This document shows positions 51,975 through 64,000 of a stretch of 64,000 nucleotides of DNA, in pieces. A program made the translations under genes and the position numbers. The notes beneath the pieces are model-generated. The model was not told the DNA's origin. It ran no database searches and was given only the letters and a program-made list of their open reading frames with translations. The DNA is from Atrichornis clamosus (taxonomy: Eukaryota; Chordata; Aves; Passeriformes; Menuridae). Location: positions 62,001 through 126,000 of the forward strand of contig WBMZ01002715.1 in NCBI GenBank assembly GCA_013400975.1, read 5' to 3'. How positions within the stretch are numbered: position 1 is the first letter of the stretch; each line of letters starts with the position of its first letter.

Positions 51975-52350
51975 GAAGAAAACAGCAGGAAAGGAAACTA
52001 GAGAGGGTCTATAGAGCAAGAGCACATGAAGAAGGGCTTGTTCAGTTTGCTGAAGAGGAAGCCAAGGAGCAACTGAACAGCAACCTCGAACTACCTGAAG
52101 GTTAGTTACAAACTCAGAAGCAGCAGATGATAAAACTAAAGGGCACAAAATGCATCAACTAGATGCTAGGAACAGTATTTCAGTAAGAGAGCAGCAGCAC
52201 AGCACTGGGTTAGGCTACCCAGAGGGACAGTGGAACCTCCATCCTTCAAGGTTTTCAAGCCTCAGTAAGACAAAGCCAAGGCTAACCTGACCCAGGGCTG
52301 CTCAAAGTACTGCTCTGGGAATTCCAAAGGCCTCCTTCAATCAACATTCT
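51975..52350 (+). mobile_element. Old CR1 LINE 3' fragment
   Basis: Plus-strand order resembles CR1: GAAGGGCTTGTTCAGTTTGC then TGAAGAGGAAGCCAAGG; CAACCTCGAACTACCTGAAG; TTAGGCTACCCAGAGGGACA then GTGGAACCTCCATCCTTCAA; CCTGACCCAGGGCTGCT; and CAAAGGCCTCCTTCAATCAA. It is diverged, with approximate edges. Confidence 0.75.
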
Positions 52351-55300
52351 ATGCATTTACAGAGCCAGGGCGCTGCTTGATTTCTTTTTTATGACCTGTC
52401 TCAAACTTTCCCCCAAACTGGAAATCTCAGGGTCCACTTGGCTTTTATTTTTCGTACATTTGGGCAACAACTGAGATCAATACTTCCTTCCTGAGATGAT
52501 TCAGGCAAAATGTTCTGTGATTCAAAGCTCTCTGCAAAGAAGCATTCAGACACAAGTCCAAAGATGCATCTAAAAAAACATGTGGAAGAAAACACTTCGG
52601 AAAATGAAAAAAAAAAAGTCTACACAAGTCTAAACAAGTAATCAGATGCATTTGAAAAGCTCTCCTAAAACAGGCAAAGGAAAAGCTTTTAAAAGCAAGA
52701 GCTTCTGATTTTGAAACAATTAATTGATTCTCTGTTATTCATTAGGAGAACGAAGCAAGATGGACTGTTTAAAATCCACACATTTTTCTGGATAGAAGTA
52801 AACTTCCTCCTGTAACATTTGCTAAAGTTACCCACCTCCAAAAAGTGAGCTGCCCTATCTAAATCTACCTTTACTGCTTCACTGTTCCAACTCTTAATCT
52901 ACTGGCTACATAAATAGATAAACAGTAAAGTCACAAGTCATATCACACATCACATGATAAAGACTATATATTGAGCAAAGGTGTTCCAAATGCACCAAAT
53001 CCAATGAAGGTCAGGTTCCAATGGATTTGTGATCTGATAGTTCACTGAAATCAAATCAAAATTGACAAAATCAGAAATCTCTCTCCGTTGCATGAATTAT
53101 TTTCTGCTGTTTTCTGTTGGTGCATTCACTTATACTATATTTCCTTCTGCTGCATATTAGTTGTATCTCTTCTTTTTTTGGCTGCTCATTATGGAATTTG
53201 TTACAGCTTTTTTATTACTGAGAGTGGCAACTTTCTCAGATTTAAGGAAAAGAAGAAATGGGACTCATGGATTAAAAATTGCAGAGGAAAATCAACCACA
53301 AAAGATTAATTTTGCCACTCCCTTTCCAATAGAGTTATCAACCCATATAGCTGGCAACCCTGCTCACCTTCTATACGATAAGAGACAACAATAAGTATGC
53401 TTGTCACATAGCTACTCTTCAAATCCTATTCCTTGTCTCTTGCTGCATCATCTTAGTAAGAAGACAAGGGATACAAGGGTGCAGCTCTTAACCGCATCAT
53501 AAAGTACCTTCCCAAGAAGATTCCCCAAATGTCCCACTTAGATAGGAATGGCCTATTTGATGAAAACAAGTAAGCTTCAACTACAGTATGCAGTGGGTAT
53601 ACTGACAAAGGCCATGCTGGAAATTGAGCAAATATTTTAGCAAAATTAGGAACCAAAGACAAAAATAATGATTTTTTTTTTTAACCAAATCAGAGCAGTA
53701 TAAAATAATATCAGTAAAGTCTGACTTGGGCATTAAGGCTGCCTTCAAATTAAGTTCAAGTTTAAAAAGTACACACTTCAGTTTATTTTATTCAGTTCTC
53801 AAAACAAACTACACTTAGTCCTCCTACCAGACATTAACACCTGGAAGTGATGTGCCCATTTCTGGTACAGTACTCTACCAGCAGATACAGCAAAGCGATC
53901 TGCAGTGTCTAAGCTTCACACCTTTTCCCCTTGCTATTTCCTGTCCAGGGATGACTATCAAAGGACTTTTTATCAGGACTAACCAGCTGCCAAATGTCTA
54001 AAACGGATATGCAGCCAATAACAATTCCTTCTGTCTCATTACAGGCACATTTAAGTGTCCTGTAGCAAAAGGTACTAAAGCTTAAAACAAAAATTTGCAG
54101 GTCTTCACTTAGCTCTGTAGTTCTTTCCAAATACTTTAAAACAGTTGAGTAGAAATTGTTCCTTCTTATTTTCTTTTGTCCAGGTTTTGGTGCTGTTGCT
54201 AATGGCATACCCACAGCAAGTGAGTTGCTCCAATATAGTGGCAAGTTTAAATGTAACATGACTGAATGGACTGAATTCCTGGCAAGTTCTTCAAGTCCTA
54301 GATCAGTTATTTTAACAGTAAACATCTACTTGTATTTCAGCAAGAATGGACTCAACCACAGGACTACCTTCAAGTCAAATACTCCCTAAAAATCAAGGAA
54401 TTCAATCCAACTGAGTATAAAACACTCTGACTAATAGGTTAAATATTTAGAGGACAGGATTATGTTCCGAACAATTAAAAAAGCCTTCTAGAGATAAATG
54501 GCTTTTTACAAATCCACCTTTCAAGGACAGTTCCATCTTTTGAAGAGGATTGGTCTTGAAAGTAAAAAGCACTCATCTATAAACTCATTTAAATTATAAG
54601 CAGCAAATGCATTTAAGCAGAAAATAAGCACATTCCTGAAAAGCTTCCCAATTAAAAAAGAAAAAAAAAATCCAACAACAAAAACCTAAACACACACAAT
54701 TACTCTTCCACTTCCACTAATGCAGATTTTGAAAGGTGTTAAGACATTTGACCAAAAGTAAGAAAAAAAAAAAAAAACCAAACCAACGCCCAAGCAACAG
54801 GAAATGTCAGTTTTTTTCAAAACCAAAGCATTCCACAATTTAAAAACCTGGTTTTTAATTTAAAAGCAAAATACACACAACACACTTTTTCATCCTAACA
54901 CCACCAGTTCTGTGATCCCTTGTAACACATTGTCTGTCCTAGGTGAAGTATATCTAAACATCTGCAAAATATACCCCTCCCTCCTGCCACATTCCCTTCT
55001 TCCCCTCCTCACTTTTTCAACTAATGCTTTGACATTATTGGCCTCACTAAACTCAATACTGCAAATTCCTGACATTCATGTCTTCTTAATCTGAAACGTA
55101 ACTTGAGGAGATGGTTAACATTTGACCTCTGCTCTACCTCAGACATACCTGGAGACAAAAAAAAGGCCAAGGCATGCAATATGCATCCACAGGCTGAAAG
55201 GAAGTTTTAAAGTTCCCAGCACACCAGTCTTTAAAAACACCAATACATTAAAACTTCAAAAGGTAATTTAATAAAGATTTCCCTACAAGAATAGCTTTGC

Positions 55301-58300
55301 ATAAACATTACAAACTTGTACTAAGAATGAAGACATGAAGCAATAAATAAGAAATAAATCCCTAGAAGTATAAACCCAGGAGTTATGGTGAATTTAATAA
55401 TTAAATAGCTACCAGAACTAATGAAAACAGTCAGTCTCATATAATTCAATTGCATACTATGCTAGAGAATGAACAACAATAAATCATACACTGATTACAG
55501 AAGTGGACATAGTACCTAACAGGCTATTAAAAAAATTAGTCAGAAACAAATTACTAAGACAAATGGAAGATCAGGCTACAACACAAATCAGAAAGAAAGC
55601 AGCCAGGGACTTTGCAAAATAGAAAATCTACCTCTTGGTCTAAATGAAGCCAAGCAAAGACTCAAATACAGTTACTTCTACCCTTTTCTTTCCCTCTTTA
55701 AGATGAAGTTTTAAAACTTAATCTTTAAGATTATTCTAGCTTTTCATCCACCCTCCTACTTTCCTCCACCCTCCCCACACACAAAAAGAATAAGGACTTT
55801 TGAAAATTGCTAGCTGTACTTTAAATGGGTGCACTTTAAGTGGGGTTTTTCATTGTTCTACTTTGGGAAACAGATTTGCTACAAATTAAATACTTTCAAC
55901 AATCAGTGAGAAATGTTGTATTGGTATCACGTGTTTTTACCTTAAATGAACTTGTAGGGCATATAGGCTTCACATCCTTTCCCCTCTTAATTACTAGAGT
56001 ATACTACTGCCAGTATCTGTCAGAGCCAGAATTTTGAGGGACAAAAGAAAAGAAAGGGTTGGAATACCAGGGATGAACATGATTGCTTAATGAGCCGGTG
56101 TCTCTTTGCTAGAATACAGTCCCCATTTGCTGTTATCTCTACCAGCTTCAGGCATTTTGTTTGTCATACAGTTAAGGCATGACTGAACATGCCATTTTGA
56201 GATTGTTCTTGTTAAATAAAACTTGTGGCTACAACTGATAAAGGGAATGTCCTCTTACAGACATGATATATGACACCTAAAATTTTAATCAAGTTCTTAG
56301 AAGTAGAAAGTGAGAAAATAAAGTGATTATTTTTGTTCTCAAGAAATTTTCATTTTCATTTACAGTTGAGCTTTTCAAACCACCTTCTACCAGCAGCTGC
56401 TAACTTATGAAAACACTGACTAGAAAATTTGTAATCTTCTCAAGAGTAAAATATTTCAAGGTACATATTTCTGTAACTACAAGCCAAGTAAACTGCTAAA
56501 CCTTTGTTTTCAAACAAGCTTTTTCTATATGTATTAAAAAAAAAAAAGGAGCAGACAGAAGATATTATTTATAGTCCTCTTTGGAAGGGCTGCCTACCAC
56601 AGAGAAAACGTGTCCTTCCTTGTACCCATAGCTGATTTAAAGCCAAGGCCTTTCAAAACAAACCAACAACACTTACTTTGGTTCAAGCCTAGATGCAGAG
56701 CTGATTTCAGAGTGAGGTGGCTATCTCCAGGCACAAACATCTGTGACCTACCACTGAATTCTCTAAGCTTCTTTGTCTGGACAGGCAGCTTCCCACCTCA
56801 CCCAGCACACTCTTGCATGTCCCATTCAGTGCATTTGGTTCCCCAAGCCAGCACCATTCCCTCGAGCTCACTTCCTACACCCTATCATCTATGAAGTTCA
56901 CAGAGTGCTGGCTTACAAATACTTCACACACATGAAGACAGCCAGAAAAGTATAGTCTGGGCTAAGTTCCACATATAAGGCAGCATCTATAGTCCCTGAT
57001 GGCAACCTCTTTACAGCTCCCTCTTCTATGCAATTTCTACAGCTGTGCCCACATGCAAAATTAGTCTTCCAAAGCATCCAAATGAAACCAAGTAACTAAA
57101 AGGTATTTGGAGCTTTCATCAACTAGAAGATCCAATATGACATCTGAGCACTGATTTTAACCCAAAGAGGAGAAAAGGCAGTCTTTGCTACAAATGCATG
57201 GCTAACAGAAAATGTATTTTATAATTCCCCTATCAGATGTTCCTCCCTTATTTCTCATCTGTCTACTTTTCTGTTGATGACTAAAAACTATCTGGTTTTT
57301 AAGAACATATTTGTAATGTTAATGTTCTAAATTTACTATTTTAATACTAGTATCAGTAATACCTAAGATGCGCTTAAAAACAAATAAAAATGTTTTAATT
57401 TAGATTTTAAGCATTCCTTTAAATACAAATCCAAATTGTAAAAACACAGAGTCCCTCTCCCCAACTATCCTGTGATATTTTAGGGGATTCATTAATGATT
57501 AATTAGTGCAGCTTCCTCATAAACAGTGTCCAAGTAGAAGAACCATCCCTGCACAAAATACAGAAAAATCTGAATTTTGTAAGTTGAATAAAAGAAGATG
57601 GTAACGGAAAAATTCCACTTAAAACTGAGGAAAAATATTTTACAGGCCCTATTTCCTTTTTTGCTAATCAGCTTTTGATATTGACCAAATACTAGTCCAG
57701 CCACAGATCTTGGGTCATACAGTCCCTCCAAACGTCCACTGGAGTCACGCTATGCAGAACCAACGAACGTGGCAAACAACCAAAAAGACTCTTTAGCTTT
57801 TGTTTCAGATTTAGATCACTATCCTGAACTACTGGTTAAGTAAATGCTACCAATTCAATCTCATGAGGAAATAAAGAAGTATATTTAAAATTTTACATTT
57901 TAAATACTGGCTCATATGCAACCAAGTTAATTTTCATATTTAAGCTTAGATTCATACACATTTATATGAACAAAAATTTTAGTCACCTGTTTTAAGAATG
58001 GCTCTAACAGACTTTCCATTTCAGAACCTACAACTGAAAAACACAGTATACACAACTTGACTGGAACACACTTTTCTTTCTCCCTTCTCACACTCAAGTT
58101 CTGCTGCTCTACTTTCTCTTTGTCATATGGTTGCCTCTTTTATCCAATACAAGTTTTGTCTATCCCATACTCATTCTGGAGGCATTTTGGAAAATTAAGG
58201 GAGAATCCAGTCATATACTCACTGCAGATTTAAAACAATTAACACTTACTGCAACCCCACCTGGTTTTTCCCAGGATTCTTCAAAAACGTTTATCTCAGT

Positions 58301-61300
58301 CTCCGTGTTATGAAGAAATGCAAAAGGCTGTACAAACACCATCTTATATGCACGTATGAGCACTGGATAAAACATGCATTCAACAGACCAAAAAAACAAA
58401 ACAAAATGAAGATAAAAGTAAACTAATGGATGGCACAAAAGAAAATCACCTGTTTAGTGAGCTGCTTTTTATTTACTATGTTCATCAATTCTCTCCAGAC
58501 AGACCAATCCGAAGTAGTAACCAAAGAGAACACCAACAAAATTGTCTCTTCTAAACTATGTCTATAGTTAGCTATCTTGCCTTATCATCTCCTTTTTTAA
58601 ATATCGGGATATTTGTCATCTTTGTTGAAGTTCTGTAACATATTACAAGATAGACACATTTTGAATTTATCCTTCAGTTTAGGTTATTTTTGTTATTTAC
58701 CACTTCAGTAAATCTACTACTTTAATTTTCAAAAAGCCAAGCAGATTTAAATACAGATTTTTAACAGGTATATTTTAGAGGGAGAGAAACATGTTTTCAG
58801 ATATATCTTTACCATTCCATTCTGCCAAAGTGATACAAAAGCTGTTCTTTTTAATATTGTTGCTTCCAAACTAAGGTCTGGCACACAGACCTCAGGCCCA
58901 CGCATCAGTGCACAATCTGCACTGATTTAAAAACAACTATACCTATGCAGTGCAGTGGCAAGCCCACCAAACACTCTTGGAAGCAGGAAGCAGCAATGAC
59001 ATCCAAAGGTCTGAGACTCAGCTAGAACATCACTGCATCACATTTGCATACCCACATCTCCCAGAACTTCCAGATGGAGCCAGGTAAGGACGATTTACTA
59101 ACCACAAGTTCAGCAGTGAATGAGCACCATTATGGTGCTTCCACATTGATCTAAGGGGATCTCAATGCAGAAGAACAGTTGTCCTCAACCTAAACCAATA
59201 AGCTGTAGTGCCTTATACAAAGTTGTAGGGATGCTTCCACTCATGATAATGGAATAGATAGTTAACTGATAGCTTGCACCACGTAGGTAATTCAAGTTTC
59301 AGATCTCACCTTCCAGTCTCTCTGCTCAGGCAAGCAGTAAGTACTAAAAGCTTTACAACACAAAACCATACAAACAACCTCCAAATGATTCTAAGTAAAC
59401 AGACCACACAAAAAACTATGAAAAAGTGAAAAGGGAAGCAGAATGGTAGCTGGGAATATTTCATGTATGCAAAAATACATCAATATCCCCATTTCCAAAT
59501 TCTTGGTTTGATTCTAAACATTCTTGCATCTCATAAAAAATGTAACGTGGTTTTTAGTATTGAGCTGCTTAGGAACACCTGCATTCAAATAGCCTCTGGG
59601 TGAGTTTGACAAAAACTGATTTGACATCTGATGAGCTCCATTTTTTTTTAATTGAAAGGAAGAAGCAATCCCACAAAATGAGATATATTAAAATAGCCAT
59701 TTATGTTTTAGACTAAAGAAGACTGTCAGATAATGAGATGCTCCTCAGTTTCTGCCTCAGGCTAAAAATAACTCCTACATTTTGATGCAGAAGTCAACTG
59801 CCTCAGGTGTCTTCATTTCACACAAGGTCATTACAATGTACATCATCTTCAAGAGGAAACAAGGTAACTTTATGTGCACTCACTGTACAAGTTTTGTTAA
59901 TTTTTAGTTTATTTCTCTTTTCACAAAGAATTACCTTTAGGGTTTCTATGTCTTTCTAGCCATTAAGAAGTATTACAGACTTTCTCCTTTTTCAATTCTA
60001 TTACTAACAGATCAAAAGAGTAGAGAAATAGGCTGAATAGCAAATTCTTTCACAGATGTGTTAGGACTAATTAAATTCTAGCTATGCCATTCAGAAGTAT
60101 CTGAATGCGGCAGGTACCTAAATATTTGGTTGTCAAGTGCAGGTCGTCCCTAATGTAATTGTTAAGAATGCTCAAACTGCTCAATTCCAATATACTTCAT
60201 TGGAATGCTTTATCAGAGTACTTAACACACCAAACATATGCTACTTATGTACACATTCAGCTGTCGATTTCCAAATCTGAAAAACTATCACATTTCTGAA
60301 ATAGTATTTAACACCTTTGTGAAAGAAATGTGACAATTTCGTAGGTTCAAACACCTTGAAAAACAATGACAAATCTGTAAACTAATAATTTAAGCTCCAA
60401 AAATATCCTTTACCTCTTCTCAGCATAATATAACAGAAATGAATGTAATTTAAAATATGAAAAAAATAAGAGGTTTGGCATCAAATATAATCAACAATCA
60501 GTCATCTCAATTCATCATATTTTCACCTATTTTTCTTAAAGAACAAACCCAAAGGACTGCTCTGTCAAATGTCTCTACACTCAGATTTTATATCTTTCAG
60601 CATGTCACAGGTGTTTGCAGCTTTTGTCTAATTGAAGTATCATTCAATTATCCTTTGAAGCACCAAATTACAGACACACAAAAAATCTTTCATCTTGGAG
60701 CTAGTACAGTAATTTAAAGAGAACTTTTTACGTAAGGATCTGAGAGCTTTTATAGGAAGGAAAAAATGGTAACCCTAAACATCATCCTGTAACAGACAGA
60801 AATTAACTCATTTAGCAAGAACACAATTTTCTACAGGACCGAGCACTTCCATGGTCCACTCCAATTTCCACATTATAAAACACCTAGATATTTGCTCAAA
60901 ACAGATTTTACTCAAAACTACTCCTCAAAGAAAACAAATAAAGATAAGCTTTTGACTTTTTGTTCTAGAGGCAATTCTAGCAGCTACCAGCTTCAGGAAA
61001 AATTACAAATCATTAAATGGTACCTGTGAAAAGATACCTTGGAAGAATTATTCAGATTGAATTAGTTCTAAGAGCTCTGAGAGCAGACTAAGAGTTCCTA
61101 GAGCTCTTTTAAAATGGCTACTTGCAATATGTTACTGGTTTAAGAATTTCTGGATGTTCAGTTTGTTTAATAATTGAGTCAAAGTACCAGAACACTAATT
61201 AGCTACTAAACTTTGCAATAAATGTCATCTTTCAGAAGCTCAGCTATCTTGAGGAATACATAGAATAACTAGTGAACAGGAATCATGACATGAGGCTAAC

Positions 61301-62289
61301 AGAAACCACACTGAGAAGGCAAGAGAAGGAAACAATCATAGAGAGGTGTCTCATCATACATGAGCGTTCTTAGAAACCTGGACCTCACTGCCAGCTGATT
61401 TTTTGTATGTTAACAGTTAACACACAAAAGTTGAAGAGGAGACTGAACAAGTATTTTGAACATAAATTCATTTTAATTTTTATCTAGTTAGCAATCTTTA
61501 TACAGCGCTGCAAGTCCTCAAGATGAAAACTGCCAAGTGGCTAGAAAACTATTTCACAGGAAACACTGGACAGCATTCCTACATTCTTTTTCCTATGTGT
61601 CTGAATATGGCCATGGTAAGAGAAGGAGACTGAGCTAGGTGGTTCTTTAATCAGACCCACTACAATTAGTCTTATTTGATTAGTGTACAGAGAGGAAAAA
61701 ATAAGCTACAAGGCTTTACAAAGGAATTAATTACACCTTAAGTGCATATAGTGGGAAGAGACAGATCCAGATGACTGCAGGTTTCAACTGTAAATCACAT
61801 GTTCCTACAAACACTAAACTGCATATTGCATGGAAAATAGTTCATAAAATATGCGTGAGTAGCTACAGTGGGCAAGCTGGACATGAGTAAATTTCTGTAA
61901 TTCACAAAAAAAAGTAGCAAGGTCAGAAAATGCTGGGAGGAGGAACCGTGAAAGAGGGAAAATCCCAATTACTGCTTCCTTGGCTTCTGCCTACCACTAT
62001 GGTCTCTCACACATCTCATGGATGCATGTAGCTTAGACACCATACGTACAATCAGCAGTTACTCCACAACACTTTTTCCCCTTTTGAGTGCTGTATGCAT
62101 TGTGCCCAGCTATCCTGCCTCTGTATGCCAAATCTTGTTATATCACCTATTATGGCTGACTAATACCTGCCTAGGTAGTTGCTCTTCCAAAAAACCAAAA
62201 CCACCTTTTTTCCAATTGCCCCAGGCAGACACCGAGTACAGACCAAGGCTCTTTGCAGCAGTGCATGGCTGGAGAAAATGGATGTAAAT

Positions 62290-62475
62290 TTAAAGGACAG
62301 ACCAAAAGAAATGAAAACACTTTCATCTCAAGGACAGTCATGTTCTAGTAGGGTTGCCCAAAGAAGCTGTGCAGACTTCATCCTTGGAGATTTTCAAGAC
62401 TTGACTGGATGCAATAAGGTTGAATTAAAGACCTCCTGAGGCTCCTTTCAGCCTTAATTACACTTAGATTCAATG
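62290..62475 (+). mobile_element. Old CR1 LINE 3' fragment
   Basis: GTAGGGTTGCCCAAAGAAGC, TCATCCTTGGAGATTTTCAA, GACTTGACTGGATGCAATAA and CTCCTTTCAGCCTTAATTAC give CR1 order on the plus strand. The left edge is uncertain. Confidence 0.72.
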
Positions 62476-64000
62476 TCCACACAAAGAAAGCACCCAGTGC
62501 TGCCCCAGACTATGCTTCTACAAGTCTAAAAAGCTAAAAGGTTTCAGACTGAAGAGGTTCAAAACAGTAGTTACTTAGGTTTCAGATAAAGAAAATTAAT
62601 GCAATACTGCATAAAACACTGTGTGAAGCCCATGCCTAGCATATTATTTTTTTTCATATTTTTGTTTGAAGGTGCGTAACAGTTGAGAGTTAAGATAGGT
62701 AAAAATTGCAGATGGCATAGCGTTATTTTTGTTTCTCTAAGGGTTTGGGGTTTTTTTGATTAGTTCATTTCTTTTTTAAGCTTATCGTCACCCAGGATGA
62801 TGGGCCTGTATTTTGTACCAAACCTGGCTACATCTAAGATTACATGATTATTACATGGCAAGATTATACAACAGAGTTGAATGTAAAATTTGCAGGCCTG
62901 AGTAGACAAGCTAAATGTTCCATTCAGTCCTTCACAGCAACATGCAAGTAGATCAAATACACTAAAATCCTGAAATAAAACATCAGGCTTGTGGTTTTTA
63001 TTTTAATTTCCCATGACCTTGTGTAGCACAGAAAATAAGTCATCCACCTACAGTCTTCCAACTGAAATTCTCTAAATACATGACTCCAACTTCAGGGGGG
63101 AAAAAAGTTTCAAAGAAAAACATACATGAATTTACATATATGTAATGAATGAAACCTAGACAAATAGAGTTTCAAAAAAATCAGTACTAACTTGTATGGA
63201 AACAATAAACAGCACCCCCTCCAAAAGTCCCCTGTACACTTCAAGCTAAAGGACTTAGAAAACAACTATACTCCAGAGATGCAATGAAGTATGCATGAGA
63301 AGTTCATGCCAATAAATATTCTGGTCATCAATTAATATTATCATATTTAATTTACAGTTGGGGTGGAATTTATTTTTAACCTTTCCTTGTGAAAAAGAAA
63401 TCTATTTACGACTTGCTCTTACTAGGATACACAAGAACTACATTTTTGATACAGGATTTTTTTTTTTTAAGTAGTAGAGAAAAATCTGTTCAAACTCTGT
63501 TGCCAGAGATGTACAAATATTTAAACTGTAAAATACAAAACTGAAATAGGGTAAGGTATAGCCAAGTATTGGCCTAGTTTTTGCTTCTCTCACATACAAG
63601 GTGGAGAGTTAATTGTTTTGGGAGGTTTTTGGGGTTGGGATTTTTTTATTATTTCTTTTTTAGCTTGGTCCTTTTGAAAGTAACACATCTGGTATATAGT
63701 AAATTGAAAGCACAGACTGCTGGAAAGTTATAATGCAGATATGGAGACATTATAAAATAATTCAGGAGGCATTACAAAATAATCTCCAAGGCTTGTGATA
63801 GTTAATGAATGACTGTGGAAATGAATCCACTCATGGTTTTTACTCTCCTGTATCCTCAGAGAAAATTACATGTGTGGGATTCAATAGAGAAAGGCTGTAT
63901 TTTTAACTTTTTTTCAGGTTTTTTAATTAATAATTTATACAAATAGTTCTTACACATAGAAAAAGATACTGGTTTAAAGACATAAAACAATAAATCACAC

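Larger units (their letters stand above)
33406..64000 (-). other. PAWR: Probable PAWR intron, at least 30.6 kb, running off the window
   Basis: Everything upstream of the 129-nt exon. No N-terminal PAWR exon, GC-rich promoter-like island or other gene was found, so this is inferred to be the long intron after the main coding exon. It holds old CR1 pieces (33700, 47000, 51975, 62290), dinucleotide repeats (34028, 40445, 44226, 49276), short tandem duplications (45189, 51810, 51853) and an inverted repeat (33598). The rest is AT-rich with scattered A and T runs and no feature I can support. Confidence 0.7.

Noticed and set aside
53909..54325. 138-aa minus-strand open frame
   Set aside because: No recognisable domain, no splice or start context, and no repeat match; a frame this long can occur by chance in 64 kb.
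1..64000. CRISPR array, operon, prophage or other prokaryotic system
   Set aside because: No evenly spaced repeats with unique spacers, no dense ORFs; introns and CR1 elements show this is a bird genome.

Overview
The window is ordinary vertebrate nuclear DNA: AT-rich, almost no open reading frames, and many decayed non-LTR retrotransposons. The CR1 LINE copies (3' ends of the type GAATCATAGAAT, and reverse-transcriptase remnants) point to a bird. A tRNA-Ile-headed SINE with a CR1 tail at about 10.35-10.49 kb, which I recognise as the TguSINE1 type, makes a passerine most likely.

One protein-coding gene can be supported: PAWR (prostate apoptosis response-4, Par-4), on the minus strand. Four consecutive internal coding exons are visible, in gene order 33277-33405, 12607-12641, 3724-3871 and 2261-2365. 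They join in frame with canonical AG/GT splice sites and give 140 residues: from the acidic DEYEDDEAGQKERK segment at the end of the SAC region, through a variable linker, into most of the C-terminal coiled coil ending EEIDLLNR. The last coding exon (expected to begin DLDD..) and the N-terminal coding exon were not found and probably lie beyond the two window edges.

Layout: 1-2260 is the intron before the unseen last exon. 2261-3871 holds two coiled-coil exons around a 1.36 kb intron. 3872-12606 is an 8.7 kb intron with a tRNA-Lys-like remnant, an A/C-only tract, several CR1 pieces, a CCATA microsatellite and the SINE. 12607-12641 is a 35-nt microexon. 12642-33276 is a 20.6 kb intron with the largest CR1 copies. 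33277-33405 is the acidic exon. 33406-64000 is at least 30.6 kb of apparent intron, poor in recognisable repeats.

I found no new biological system. The points most worth checking are the frame-coupled exon pair in PAWR, the tRNA-Lys-like fragment, the G/U-rich intron tract on the sense RNA, an inverted repeat just upstream of the 129-nt exon, a Z-DNA-prone CA/CG tract, and an unassigned GC-rich repeat-like block at 29.5 kb.
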